Shown here: in pieces, positions 44,467-52,945 of the stretch
Layout: every line of letters starts with the position of its first letter
Numbering within the stretch: position 1 is the stretch's first letter
Assembly (NCBI RefSeq): GCF_023715525.1
Contig: NZ_JAMBOG010000001.1
Location: 62,001 to 126,000 of the forward strand
Source: Kocuria rosea
GTDB taxonomy: Bacteria > Actinomycetota > Actinomycetes > Actinomycetales > Micrococcaceae
Direction of reading: 5' to 3'
Length of the DNA: 64,000 nucleotides
Made by a program: the position numbers and the translations under genes
The notes under the pieces: generated by a model
Seen by the model: the letters and a program-made list of their open reading frames with translations, nothing else
What the model was told of the DNA's origin: nothing
Databases searched by the model: none

Positions 44467-45699
44467 ATGACCGCCCGCCCCACCCCCCGCACGCTGCGCG
44501 GCGCCGCCGCCGGCGCCCTTTCCGCCGCCGCCCTGCTCGGCGCGGCGCTGCCCGCCACCGCGGCCCCGGCGGCCGCCGTGCACGACGCCGGGCAGCCCCT
44601 CGTGATCGGCCACCGCGGCGCCGCCGGCACCGCCCCCGAGAACACCGTGGCCGCGTTCAAGGACGCCCGCGCCGCCGGCGTCGACTACCTCGAGATCGAC
44701 GTCCAGCTCAGCGCCGACGGCGTGCCGTTCCTCTTCCACGACGACACCCCCGCCCGGACCACGAACGTCCAGGACGTCTTCCCGGGCCGGGAGAACGACC
44801 CCGTCACCTCCTTCACCTGGGCCGAGCTGCAGCAGCTCGACGCCGGCTCCTACTTCGCCGGCCGGTACGCCGGGGAGCGGATCCCGCACCTGGACGACGC
44901 CGCGAGGATCGCCACCGTCAGCACCGGCGTCTACATCGAGATCAAGTCCCCGAAGAACTCCCCCGGCATCGAGCAGGTCGTCGCCGACGCCCTGGCCGGG
45001 GACAAGGCGTGGGCGAAGCTGCTGGAGGCGGGGAAGGTCACCGTCATCGGCTTCGACGAGACCTCCAACCGGACCTTCGCCGGGATCGCCCCGGAGGTCC
45101 CGCTGCAGCAGCTCGTCGGCACCGTGCCGGACGCCGCCACCCTCCAGCGGTGGACCGGGGTCGTGGACTCGGTGGGCACCAACTACCGCACCCTCGACGC
45201 CGACGACGTCGCACGCGTCGACGCCGCCGGCCTGGACCTGGGCGTGTACACCGTGAACTCCCCCGAGGCCGTCCAGCACGTGCTCGACCTCGGGGTCGAC
45301 ATGGTCACCGGCGACTTCCCGATCCAGACCGACCGGTACCTCGACGGGCGGGACCCCTTCCCCGCGGACCGGGGCGTGGAGATCGCCGGCTCGGTCAACG
45401 ACGTGCCCGGCGACGACGTCCAGCACGGGACCGGGGAGCACGTGGTGCTCACCAACACCGGCACGACCACCGTGGACGTCAGCGGCTGGCTGCTGCGCGA
45501 CGCCGCCAACAACGTCCTCACCGTCGGCGAGGGCTACGCGCTGGCCCCCGGCGCGCAGCTGCGCGTGCACACCGGCCCCGGCGAGAACACCGAGGACGCC
45601 TACTACAACGGCCGGACCGGGGCCGTGCTCAACAACGGCGGGGACTCCGTGGCCCTGTGGACCGGGGAGGGCAAGCTGCAGGACGTCTTCGCCGACTGA
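44467..45699 (+). CDS. Secreted glycerophosphodiester phosphodiesterase with a lamin-tail domain
   Basis: A 410-residue exported protein. After a signal peptide of about 33 residues (ALLGAALPATAAPAA) comes a GDPD domain with VIGHRGAAGTAPENTVAAF, YLEIDVQLSADGVPFLFHDD and TGVYIEIKSPK; the His-Glu-Asp-His metal and catalytic residues are present. The last 105 residues form a lamin-tail (LTD) domain, GEHVVLTNTGTTTVDVSGW to GGDSVALWTGEGK, which often attaches extracellular enzymes to surfaces or substrates. It splits glycerophosphodiesters to glycerol phosphate and an alcohol. ATG 44467 follows GAAGGA. It is monocistronic. Confidence 0.9.
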   Translation: MTARPTPRTLRGAAAGALSAAALLGAALPATAAPAAAVHDAGQPLVIGHRGAAGTAPENTVAAFKDARAAGVDYLEIDVQLSADGVPFLFHDDTPARTTNVQDVFPGRENDPVTSFTWAELQQLDAGSYFAGRYAGERIPHLDDAARIATVSTGVYIEIKSPKNSPGIEQVVADALAGDKAWAKLLEAGKVTVIGFDETSNRTFAGIAPEVPLQQLVGTVPDAATLQRWTGVVDSVGTNYRTLDADDVARVDAAGLDLGVYTVNSPEAVQHVLDLGVDMVTGDFPIQTDRYLDGRDPFPADRGVEIAGSVNDVPGDDVQHGTGEHVVLTNTGTTTVDVSGWLLRDAANNVLTVGEGYALAPGAQLRVHTGPGENTEDAYYNGRTGAVLNNGGDSVALWTGEGKLQDVFAD

Positions 45700-45800
45700 G
45701 GCCCGGCGGGCGCGAGGTGCCCCGCCGGGGCTGAGCGCCCACCCGTGGAACCGGATCCGGGCGGCCCCGGGGGAAGGGATCTCGGACGGGGCGCGCCGAG

Positions 45801-45806
45801 TATCCT
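45801..45806 (+). promoter_or_regulatory. Candidate -10 box for the potassium channel gene
   Basis: TATCCT lies 68 bases before the ATG at 45875, after the end of the GDPD gene. It matches the TANNNT -10 type; the -35 region is not clear. Confidence 0.4.
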
Positions 45807-45874
45807 GGGGCGATCGACGGGCCCGGGGCGGAGCGCCCGCCCCGGGCCCGGCCGCGCCGCGACGGGAGACCGGG

Positions 45875-46777
45875 ATGGACGTGCTGTACACCGCGCTGGG
45901 CGTGGGCCTGGTGCTGTTCGGGCTCAACGACGTGTTCCACAACCTCCTGTACCCCAGCGGCCGCGGCACGCTCAGCCACTGGGTGCTGCAGCTCGTCTGG
46001 AGGCTCTCCCGGCGCACGCACCACCGCCTCGGCTCGTTCGCCGGTCCGGTGGGGATCGTGATCGTGATCGTGCTGTGGGTCCTCGTCCAGGCCCTGGGCT
46101 GGGCCCTCGTGTTCTACCCCCACGTGCCCGAGAACTACCTCTACTCCGAGGGCCTGGACGCCGCCCGCTACAACAACTTCGCCGAGGCCTTCTACGTCTC
46201 CCTCGTCACCCTGGGCACGCTGGGCTTCGGGGACGTCGTCCCGGCGGGCCCCTGGCTGCGCTTCGTGGCCCCGGTGGAGGCGCTCGTCGGCTTCGCCCTG
46301 GTGACCGCGGCGCTGTCCTGGTTCAGCCAGATCTACCCGGCGCTGGCGGAGCGGCGAGCGCTGGCCGCCCGGCTGAGGGCGCTGCGGGAGGTCGGCTACG
46401 CCCACCACGTCGCCGGACTCGGGCCCGCCAGCGCCACCCGGGTGCTGGACCAGCTCGCGGAGGACCTCACCCGGGCGCACGTGACGCTCGTGCAGAACGC
46501 GGAGACCTACTACTTCCGCGAGGTCCGGGAGGACGCCTCGCTCGCCGTGTCCCTGCCCTACGCCCTGGAGATCGCGGCGCGGGCGCAGGACTCCGCGAGC
46601 CCGGAGATCCGGCTCGCCGGGGCGGTGCTCTCCCTCGCCGCGCACGACTTCGCCCGGCTGCTGCAGGAGGAGTTCCACAGCTCGGGCGAGACCCCGGAGG
46701 AGGCCTTCACCACCTACGCCGTCGACCACGGCTACGGGGACCCGCCCCCTCGGCGCTCCGGCCGGCTCGGCCGCTGA
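45875..46777 (+). CDS. Ion-channel domain protein (potassium channel family)
   Basis: A 300-residue membrane protein with three to four hydrophobic helices. The first helix VLYTALGVGLVLFGLN and a second IVIVIVLWVLVQALGW precede a pore loop whose filter is VTLGTLGFGDVVPAG (TLGFGD for the classic TVGYGD); a final helix ALVGFALVTAALSWF leads into a 150-residue cytoplasmic domain rich in helices, without a recognisable RCK domain. It probably forms a K+ channel in the cytoplasmic membrane. An FRG-domain gene follows 82 bp downstream on the same strand, with its own -10-like box. Confidence 0.85.
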   Translation: MDVLYTALGVGLVLFGLNDVFHNLLYPSGRGTLSHWVLQLVWRLSRRTHHRLGSFAGPVGIVIVIVLWVLVQALGWALVFYPHVPENYLYSEGLDAARYNNFAEAFYVSLVTLGTLGFGDVVPAGPWLRFVAPVEALVGFALVTAALSWFSQIYPALAERRALAARLRALREVGYAHHVAGLGPASATRVLDQLAEDLTRAHVTLVQNAETYYFREVREDASLAVSLPYALEIAARAQDSASPEIRLAGAVLSLAAHDFARLLQEEFHSSGETPEEAFTTYAVDHGYGDPPPRRSGRLGR

Positions 46778-46818
46778 CCCGCCCCGGGCCCGGGCTTTCC
46801 CCGGGCGGGACCGGGCAC

Positions 46819-46824
46819 TAGCGT
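46819..46824 (+). promoter_or_regulatory. Candidate -10 box for the FRG-domain gene
   Basis: TAGCGT lies 35 bases before the FRG-domain gene start, in the gap after the channel gene. It suggests the FRG gene has its own promoter, though read-through from the channel gene is possible. Confidence 0.3.
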
Positions 46825-46859
46825 GGGGCGCACACGGCAGAAGGCGGAGACCAGACCCC

Positions 46860-47732
46860 ATGGACCCGGTCATCGAGATCGACGAGGACGACCTGTACGG
46901 GCTGATCGCGGCCCTGACGCACAACGACTGGCAGCCGTCCGGCGGAAGATTCCGGGTCAACGTGGCCTACCGGGGGCACGCCCTGGCCGACCACGACCTG
47001 CACACCAGCCTGTACCGCCTCCGGGGCGCCTCGAGCGAGCGGATCGAGCCCCACATCCTGCGCAACTTCCGCAAGTTCGCCGCCCGGGACACGTCCCCCG
47101 GGAACTCGGACTGGAACTGGCTCAGCGTCGCCCAGCACCACGGCCTGCCGACCCGGCTGCTGGACTGGTCGAACTCCCCCTACGTCGCCCTGCACTTCGC
47201 CACCGCCGACCCGCGCTGCTACGACGAGCCGGGCGCCGTGTGGTGCGTGGACTACGCGGCGGTGCACGAGCTGCTGCCCCCGGGGCTGCACCGGGTGATC
47301 GACGCGCACGAGGCCGGGCTGTTCACCACCGACATGCTCACCCGGGTGGCGTACACGCTGGAGGACTTCGACCGGCACCGGGACACCGACGGGCGCCCCG
47401 TGCCGCTGTTCTTCGAGCCGCCGTCCCTGGACGACCGCATCGTGAACCAGGCGGCGGTGTTCTCCGCGATGTCCGGGGCGAGCGCCTCCCTCCACGACTG
47501 GCTGGGCGAGCACCCCGAGCTCTGCCGGAAGGTGATCATCCCCCCGGGGCTGAAGTGGCGGATCCGCGACCACCTCGACCAGGCGAACATGACCGAGCGG
47601 GTTCTCTTCCCCGGCCTCGACGGGCTGTGCCGGTGGCTCACCCGCTACTACGGGCCCCGCCCGGAGATGGAGGCCTCCTCCGCGCCGGCCCCGCCGGCGA
47701 TGGGCAACGACACGGACCAGCAGCTCGGCTGA
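46860..47732 (+). CDS. FRG-domain protein
   Basis: A 290-residue protein with an FRG domain: NVAYRGHALADHDLHTSLYR holds the conserved Y-R-G, NWLSVAQHHGLPTRLLDWSNS and PYVALHFATAD are the core motif, followed by DDRIVNQAAVFS and the closing FPGLDGLCRWLTRYY. The N-terminus is a short strand-rich part with no extra domain. The molecular role of FRG domains is unknown; in other bacteria they occur within toxin- or defence-like proteins, so a defence-linked role is possible but is not shown here. It is downstream of the channel gene and upstream of the convergent manA. Confidence 0.83.
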   Translation: MDPVIEIDEDDLYGLIAALTHNDWQPSGGRFRVNVAYRGHALADHDLHTSLYRLRGASSERIEPHILRNFRKFAARDTSPGNSDWNWLSVAQHHGLPTRLLDWSNSPYVALHFATADPRCYDEPGAVWCVDYAAVHELLPPGLHRVIDAHEAGLFTTDMLTRVAYTLEDFDRHRDTDGRPVPLFFEPPSLDDRIVNQAAVFSAMSGASASLHDWLGEHPELCRKVIIPPGLKWRIRDHLDQANMTERVLFPGLDGLCRWLTRYYGPRPEMEASSAPAPPAMGNDTDQQLG

Positions 47733-47744
47733 GCCCCGGCCGGC

Positions 47745-48902
47745 TCAGCAGCAGGAGACGGTGAACAGCGTCGCGTCCCCGGACAGCTTCACCGGCGTCG
47801 GAGCCCCGCAGTGGAGCAGGGACTCCCCGCCGCAGAGCTCCCAGGTGCCGTCCGGGTCGCCGACCACGGCGCGTCCGGCGACGTCCAGGAGCACGGCGGT
47901 CCCCCGCAGCTCGTCCCGCACCGGCCGGCCGGGGGTGAGCTCGTGGGCGATCAGGACGAGCCGGTCGTCCCACAGGGGGTAGACGCGGCGCCCGTCCTCC
48001 GCGGCCGGGGGCTCGACGACCTCGGGGTCCGCCTGCTCGGGCGCCAGCACCGCCAGCAGCTCGGCCACGTCGACGTGCTTGCCGGTCAGCCCGGCCCGCA
48101 GGACGTTGTCCGACGAGCACATCACCTCGACCGCCGTCCCGGAGAGGTAGGCGTGGACCTGCCCGGCGGGGGTGTGCAGGGACTGGCCCGGGGTGAGGCG
48201 GACGTGGTTCATGCACACGGCCACGAGCAGCCCGCGGTCCCCGGGGTGGCGCTCGCCGACGTACCGGACCAGCTCTGCGACGGGGTCCGCCGGGTCCGCG
48301 GCGCGGGCCGCGGCGAGGGTCGCGTCCACGGCGGCGCGGGCGGCGGCGTCGTCGAGGCCCAGGACCGCGTGCAGGACGGGGGCCTCCCCCGCGAGGGCGT
48401 CCCGCAGCCAGCCGAGGCCCAGCCGCGCGGCGGTCGCGCGCAGCCGGTCCTCCGGCTGGACGCCGGTGAGCAGCTCCACGTCGGTGAGCGCCACGACGGT
48501 CTCGGGCTTGGCGGAGCGGTCCTTGTAGTTGCGCTCGGGGGCGTCGAGCGGGACCCCGGCGCGCTCCTCGCGCTCGAAGCCCTCCTGCGCCTGCTCCGGC
48601 GACGGGTGGACCTGGATGGACAGCGGCGCGTCGATCGCCAGGATCTTCAGCAGGAACGGCAGGCGCCCGCCGTGCCCGGCGCCCGGCAGGAAGCGGCCGG
48701 GGGCCTCCTCGACCAGCCGGTCCAGCGCCTGCTCCTGCCCGTCCACCAGCACGGCGGAGGGCGCGCCGGGGTGCGCCCCGGCCCACAGCTCGGCCTCCGG
48801 TTCCGGGCTGGGGGCCGGCCGGCCCTGGATGCGCGCCAGGACCTCGCGCGAGCCCCACGCGTAGTGGCGGATCGGGTTGCGCATCCGCAGTATCTCTCCC
48901 AT
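47745..48902 (-). CDS. manA: Mannose-6-phosphate isomerase, class I
   Basis: A 385-residue type I phosphomannose isomerase. IRHYAWGSREVLARIQG opens the protein, the zinc site includes IQVHPSPEQAQEGFE and the catalytic NYKDRSAKPET region, and HTPAGQVHAYLSG supplies the last zinc histidine. It interconverts fructose-6-phosphate and mannose-6-phosphate in the cytoplasm. ATG 48902 (MGEILRMRN) is chosen because relatives start there; an ATG nine bases earlier is also possible. It is divergent from manB with 64 bp between them, a natural pair for GDP-mannose supply. Confidence 0.9.
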   Translation of the reverse strand: MGEILRMRNPIRHYAWGSREVLARIQGRPAPSPEPEAELWAGAHPGAPSAVLVDGQEQALDRLVEEAPGRFLPGAGHGGRLPFLLKILAIDAPLSIQVHPSPEQAQEGFEREERAGVPLDAPERNYKDRSAKPETVVALTDVELLTGVQPEDRLRATAARLGLGWLRDALAGEAPVLHAVLGLDDAAARAAVDATLAAARAADPADPVAELVRYVGERHPGDRGLLVAVCMNHVRLTPGQSLHTPAGQVHAYLSGTAVEVMCSSDNVLRAGLTGKHVDVAELLAVLAPEQADPEVVEPPAAEDGRRVYPLWDDRLVLIAHELTPGRPVRDELRGTAVLLDVAGRAVVGDPDGTWELCGGESLLHCGAPTPVKLSGDATLFTVSCC

Positions 48903-48952
48903 GGCTGTCATCCAACCACAGCTCACGGGGCGGGCCCGGGACCTCCGTGGCC

Positions 48953-48958
48953 TAAGAT
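48953..48958 (+). promoter_or_regulatory. -10 box for a leaderless manB message
   Basis: TAAGAT ends eight bases before the GTG start of manB. That spacing puts the likely transcription start at or next to the start codon, and no Shine-Dalgarno sequence precedes it, so the message is probably leaderless. Confidence 0.6.
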
Positions 48959-48966
48959 CACCCTTT

Positions 48967-50367
48967 GTGACTATCGATCTCTCAGCTTCGTTCAAGGCCT
49001 ACGACGTCCGCGGCATCGTGGGCGAGACCATCACGGCGGAGACGGTGCGGGCCACCGGCGCCGCCTTCGTGGACGTCCTGGACCTGGCGGGCCGGACGGT
49101 CCTGGTGGGCGGTGACATGCGCCCGTCCTCCCCGGAGTTCGCGGACGCCTTCGCCGAGGGCGCGACCCGCCGGGGCGCCGACGTCCTGAAGATCGGGCTG
49201 ATCTCCACCGACGAGCTGTACTTCGCCTGCGGCACCCTGCAGGCCGCCGGTGTGACGTTCACCGCGAGCCACAACCCGGCCGAGTACAACGGGATGAAGA
49301 TGGCGAAGGCCGGCGCCGTGCCCGTCTCCTCCGAGACCGGGCTGTACGCGATCCGCGACCTCGCCCAGCGCTACCTCGACGAGGGCACGGTCCCGGCCGC
49401 CGCGTCCCCCGGCAGTGTGACGGAGCGTGACGTGCTGGCCGGCTACTCCGCGTACCTGCGCTCCCTCGTGGACCTCTCCGGGACCCGCCCGCTCAAGGTC
49501 GTGGTCGACGCCGGCAACGGCATGGCCGGGCTGACCACCCCCGCGGTCCTGGGCGGCGCCGTGCTGGAGTCCCTGCCCCTGGAGATCGTGCCCCTGTACT
49601 TCGAGCTGGACGGCACGTTCCCCAACCACCCCGCCAACCCGCTGGAGCCGGCGAACCTCGTGGACCTGCAGCGCGCCGTGCGCGAGCACGGGGCCGACCT
49701 GGGCCTGGCCTTCGACGGCGACGCCGACCGGTGCTTCGTGGTGGACGAGCAGGGCGGAGCCGTCTCCCCGTCGGCCGTCACGGCGCTGGTCGCCGAGCGG
49801 GAGATCGAGCGGGCCCGCGCGGAGGGCACCGAGTCGCCGGTGATCATCCACAACCTCATCACCTCGCGGGCCGTGCCCGAACTGGTCACCGCCCGCGGCG
49901 GGCGCCCCGTGCGGACCCGGGTGGGGCACTCCTTCATCAAGGCCGTCATGGCCCAGGAGTCCGCGGTGTTCGGCGGGGAGCACTCCGCGCACTACTACTT
50001 CAAGGACTTCTTCAACGCGGACACCGGGATGCTCGCGGCGATGCACGTGCTGGCCGCCCTGGGCGAGCAGGACCGGGCGCTGAGCGAGCTGATGCGCCAG
50101 TACGACCCCTACGCGGCCTCCGGGGAGATCAACTCCACGGTCCAGGACAAGGACGCCGCCGTGCGGCGCGTCGCCGAGGCGCTCGCGGGGCCGGACGTGA
50201 CCGTGGACGCCATGGACGGCACCACGTTCAGCTGCGAGGCCGAGGGCTGGTGGTTCAACCTCCGGCCCTCGAACACGGAGCCGTTCCTGCGCCTCAACGT
50301 CGAGGCGAAGGACCGCGAGACCATGGCGCGGATCCGGGACCGGGTGCTGGAGCTGGTGCGCGCCTGA
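48967..50367 (+). CDS. manB: Phosphomannomutase/phosphoglucomutase
   Basis: A 466-residue alpha-D-phosphohexomutase. The four classic loops are present: the phosphoserine loop TASHNPAEYNG, the Mg loop LAFDGDADRCF, the sugar-ring loop FGGEHSAHYYF and the phosphate loop LRPSNTEPFLRLN. It converts mannose-6-phosphate to mannose-1-phosphate (and often glucose-6-phosphate to glucose-1-phosphate) on the path to GDP-mannose and cell-wall glycans. GTG 48967 is taken because the family starts at SFKAYDVRGIVGE; the message looks leaderless. It forms a divergent pair with manA and ends at a GNRA-type hairpin. Confidence 0.92.
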   Translation: MTIDLSASFKAYDVRGIVGETITAETVRATGAAFVDVLDLAGRTVLVGGDMRPSSPEFADAFAEGATRRGADVLKIGLISTDELYFACGTLQAAGVTFTASHNPAEYNGMKMAKAGAVPVSSETGLYAIRDLAQRYLDEGTVPAAASPGSVTERDVLAGYSAYLRSLVDLSGTRPLKVVVDAGNGMAGLTTPAVLGGAVLESLPLEIVPLYFELDGTFPNHPANPLEPANLVDLQRAVREHGADLGLAFDGDADRCFVVDEQGGAVSPSAVTALVAEREIERARAEGTESPVIIHNLITSRAVPELVTARGGRPVRTRVGHSFIKAVMAQESAVFGGEHSAHYYFKDFFNADTGMLAAMHVLAALGEQDRALSELMRQYDPYAASGEINSTVQDKDAAVRRVAEALAGPDVTVDAMDGTTFSCEAEGWWFNLRPSNTEPFLRLNVEAKDRETMARIRDRVLELVRA

Positions 50368-50369
50368 GC

Positions 50370-50399
50370 CCCGGGCAGCTCGGCGACGAGCTGCCCGGG
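50370..50399 (+). terminator. manB terminator hairpin
   Basis: CCCGGGCAGCTCG and CGAGCTGCCCGGG form a perfect 13-bp stem closed by a GCGA tetraloop, three bases after the manB stop. GNRA loops make stable hairpins, but no T run follows. Confidence 0.6.
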
Positions 50400-50607
50400 C
50401 ATCCCGCGCAGCGGCCAGGAGGCGGCGGAACGGCCGGTGTGCAGCACCAGCACCTGCCGCGGCTCCTGGCGCACTCGACCATCGCGGAGCCCGCCTCGAG
50501 CTCGCGCAGGAGCGCGCCCGCGGAGGCGTCCAGACCGGCGGGGGTGGTGGACCCGCCCCCGTGCGCCCGCGGCCGCTGGCCCGGACCTCCCCGTGGTCCC
50601 ACGCACG

Positions 50608-50643
50608 CCACGAGGGGCCCCCGGTGCAGGAGGCCCCTCGTGG
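50608..50643 (-). terminator. pckG terminator hairpin
   Basis: CCACGAGGGGCC (50608-50619) and GGCCCCTCGTGG (50632-50643) form a perfect 12-bp stem with a 12-base loop, 31 bases after the pckG stop on the minus strand. Between it and the manB hairpin (50,400-50,607) I see no gene; a short minus-strand run resembling a broken coding piece is noted in the rejected list. Confidence 0.55.
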
Positions 50644-50673
50644 TGTGCTGCCGGATCCGCCGGCGCGGACGGG

Positions 50674-52539
50674 TCAGGCCCGGTGCAGGCGCTCCTCCAG
50701 CCCGGCGCGCTGCTCGAGGATGGGATCGGGCACGTGGCCGAGCCGGTGGAACCACTCGTCGATGCTGGGCAGCTCGGCCCGCCACTCCTCCGGGTCGACC
50801 TTCAGCGCCGCCTGGATCTCCTCGTCGGTGATCTCCAGGCCCGTGAGGTCGAGGTCCTCCTTGGTGGGGACGATGCCGATCGGGGTCTCCTGACCTCCGG
50901 CCTTGCCGTCGAGGCGGTCGACGATCCACTTGACCACGCGGGAGTTCTCCCCGAAGCCCGGCCAGGCGAAGCCGCCGGTCGGGGTGCGGCGGAACCAGTT
51001 GACGTAGAAGACCTTCGGCATGTCCTCCTCGCCGATGCGCTCCCCGATCTCGATCCAGTGCTCGAGGTAGTCGTTGGCGTTGTAGCCGATGAAGGGGAGC
51101 ATGGCCATGGGGTCGCGGCGGACGACGCCGACGGCACCCTTGGCGGCCGCCGTGGTCTCGGAGGACAGGGTGGCGCCCTGGAAGACGCCGTGCTCCCAGC
51201 CGAAGGACTGGGACACGAGCGGGACGGTCGTCTTGCGGCGGCCGCCGAAGACGATGGCCGACAGCGGCACGCCCTCGGGGTCGTCGTACTCCGGGGCGAG
51301 GATGTCCACCTGCTTGATCGGGGTGCAGAAGCGCGAGTTGGGGTGCGCGGCGGGGCGGCCGGACTCCGGGGTCCAGTCGCGGCCCTTCCAGTCCGTCAGG
51401 TGCGCGGGGGTCTCCTCGGTCATGCCCTCCCACCACACGCCGCCGTCGTCGGTGAGCGCCACGTTGGTGAAGATCGTGTTGCCCTTGGCGATGGCGCGCA
51501 TGGCGTTGGGGTTGGTGGGCCACCCCGTGCCGGGGGCCACGCCGAACAGCCCCGCCTCGGGGTTGACCACGCGGGCCTGGCCGTCCTTGCCGAAGCGGAT
51601 CCACGCGATGTCGTCGCCGACCATCTCGGCCTTCCAGCCCTCGAGCGTGGGCTCGAGCATGGCGAAGTTGGTCTTGCCGCAGGCCGAGGGGAAGGCCCCG
51701 GCGATGAACCGGCTGCTGCCCTCGGGGTTGGTGACCTTGAGGATGAGCATGTGCTCGGCCAGCCAGCCCTCGTCGTGGGCGATGGCCGAGGCGATCCGCA
51801 GGGAGTAGCACTTCTTGCCCAGCAGGGCGTTGCCGCCGTAGCCGGAGCCGAAGGACCAGATGGCCCGGTCCTCGGGGAAATGGACGATGTACTTGGCGGG
51901 GTTGCACGGCCAGGGCACGTCCTCCTCCCCCGGCTGCAGCGGGGCGCCGAGCGAGTGCAGGCACTCGACGAAGAACCCGTTCTGGCGCGTCATCTTCTCC
52001 AGCACGGGGGTGCCGATGGTGGCCATGATCCGCATGGAGCACACCACGTAGGCCGAGTCGGTGATCTCCACGCCGTAGCTGGGCCGGGCCGCCTCGAGGT
52101 GGCCCATGACGAAGGGGATGACGTACATGGTGCGCCCGCGCATGGCGCCGCGGAACCTCTTGGTCAGCGCGTCCCGCATCACCTGCGGGTCCTCCCAGTT
52201 GTTCGTGGGGCCCGCGCCCTTCTCCGTCTTGGTGCAGATGAAGGTGCGCTCCTCGACGCGGGCGACGTCGTCCGGGTCGGAGAACGCGGCGAACGAGTTG
52301 GGGAACTTGTCCTCGTCGAGCCGGACGAAGGTGCCGGCGTCCACGAGCTCGCCGGTGAGCTGCGCCCACTCCTCCTCCGAGCCGTCCACCCAATGGATGC
52401 GGTCCGGCTGGGTCAGCTCCGCCGTCTCCCGCACCCACTCGAGGAGGTGCGCGTGGGTGGTGGGCGCGGTCTCCAGCGCGCTCTTCACAGCCTCGTTCAG
52501 CCCGGTGGTCTCCGTCGTTGCAGTGGGGTTGTCAGCCAT
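50674..52539 (-). CDS. pckG: Phosphoenolpyruvate carboxykinase (GTP)
   Basis: A 621-residue GTP-dependent PEP carboxykinase. The hyper-reactive cysteine P-loop reads [12 protein letters not shown], the metal/substrate region has [29 protein letters not shown] and NPNAMRAI, and the guanine-binding part [19 protein letters not shown] is intact. Length fits the family. It converts oxaloacetate and GTP to PEP and CO2, the first step of gluconeogenesis, and would use the C4/C5 acids made by the glucarate island. The start at 52539 (MADNPT) is chosen over 52545 because the GGAG site then has a spacing of eight bases. Confidence 0.94.
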   Translation of the reverse strand: MADNPTATTETTGLNEAVKSALETAPTTHAHLLEWVRETAELTQPDRIHWVDGSEEEWAQLTGELVDAGTFVRLDEDKFPNSFAAFSDPDDVARVEERTFICTKTEKGAGPTNNWEDPQVMRDALTKRFRGAMRGRTMYVIPFVMGHLEAARPSYGVEITDSAYVVCSMRIMATIGTPVLEKMTRQNGFFVECLHSLGAPLQPGEEDVPWPCNPAKYIVHFPEDRAIWSFGSGYGGNALLGKKCYSLRIASAIAHDEGWLAEHMLILKVTNPEGSSRFIAGAFPSACGKTNFAMLEPTLEGWKAEMVGDDIAWIRFGKDGQARVVNPEAGLFGVAPGTGWPTNPNAMRAIAKGNTIFTNVALTDDGGVWWEGMTEETPAHLTDWKGRDWTPESGRPAAHPNSRFCTPIKQVDILAPEYDDPEGVPLSAIVFGGRRKTTVPLVSQSFGWEHGVFQGATLSSETTAAAKGAVGVVRRDPMAMLPFIGYNANDYLEHWIEIGERIGEEDMPKVFYVNWFRRTPTGGFAWPGFGENSRVVKWIVDRLDGKAGGQETPIGIVPTKEDLDLTGLEITDEEIQAALKVDPEEWRAELPSIDEWFHRLGHVPDPILEQRAGLEERLHRA

Positions 52540-52757
52540 TGACATGTCTCCTCGTTGAGGCCGTCCGCCGACCGCCCGGGCCCACGTGGTGGTGCTCGTC
52601 GTCGAACACCCGGCCCGGGGAGCCCCGGGCCCACAGGAGCGACGGGGAACTGGGCGGCCGGTCTCTACTGTGATGTGCGCTCATCCTATCCCCCCGCCCC
52701 TGGCCGCCCCAGCAGCGTTACGGCCGCGCCGTCCCACGGCGGGACGAGGGCGCGGAT

Positions 52758-52786
52758 TTTGCAGAACCGGGACCCGCATGTAAGGT
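52758..52786 (+). promoter_or_regulatory. tRNA-Arg promoter
   Basis: TTTGCA (52758-52763) and TAAGGT (52781-52786) are separated by 17 bases, a good spacing, and lie 40 bases before the tRNA. The AT-rich run is distinctive here. Confidence 0.6.
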
Positions 52787-52825
52787 TGAACCCGGCTTGA
52801 ACGGCGGAGACGCCCGGAAGCCGAT

Positions 52826-52901
52826 GCGCCTGTAGCTCAACGGATAGAGCATCTGACTACGGATCAGAAGGTTGGGGGTTCGAATCCCTTCGGGCGCACC
52901 A
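52826..52901 (+). tRNA. tRNA-Arg (anticodon ACG)
   Basis: A 76-base cloverleaf including the encoded CCA end. The acceptor arm pairs GCGCCTG with CGGGCGC (one G-T pair), the anticodon arm is TCTGA-CTACGGA-TCAGA with anticodon ACG at 52859-52861, and the T arm shows GGTTCGAATCC. ACG (wobble inosine) reads CGU/CGC/CGA arginine codons and in bacteria is the substrate of TadA, encoded at 58,179-58,739. Confidence 0.95.
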
Positions 52902-52909
52902 CACGAGGA

Positions 52910-52945
52910 AGCCCCTTCCGGCCGGAACGCCGGAAGGGGCTTTTT
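52910..52945 (+). terminator. tRNA-Arg terminator
   Basis: AGCCCCTTCCGGC and GCCGGAAGGGGCT form a perfect 13-bp stem with a six-base loop, followed by TTTTT. It is the clearest rho-independent terminator in the window. Confidence 0.85.

Noticed and set aside
50400-50606. Minus-strand stretch resembling a broken coding piece (QVLVLHTGRSAASWPLRGM region)
   Set aside because: It looks slightly protein-like and may be shifted in frame relative to an adjacent piece, but I cannot match it to a family and both pieces are short; not enough to call a pseudogene.
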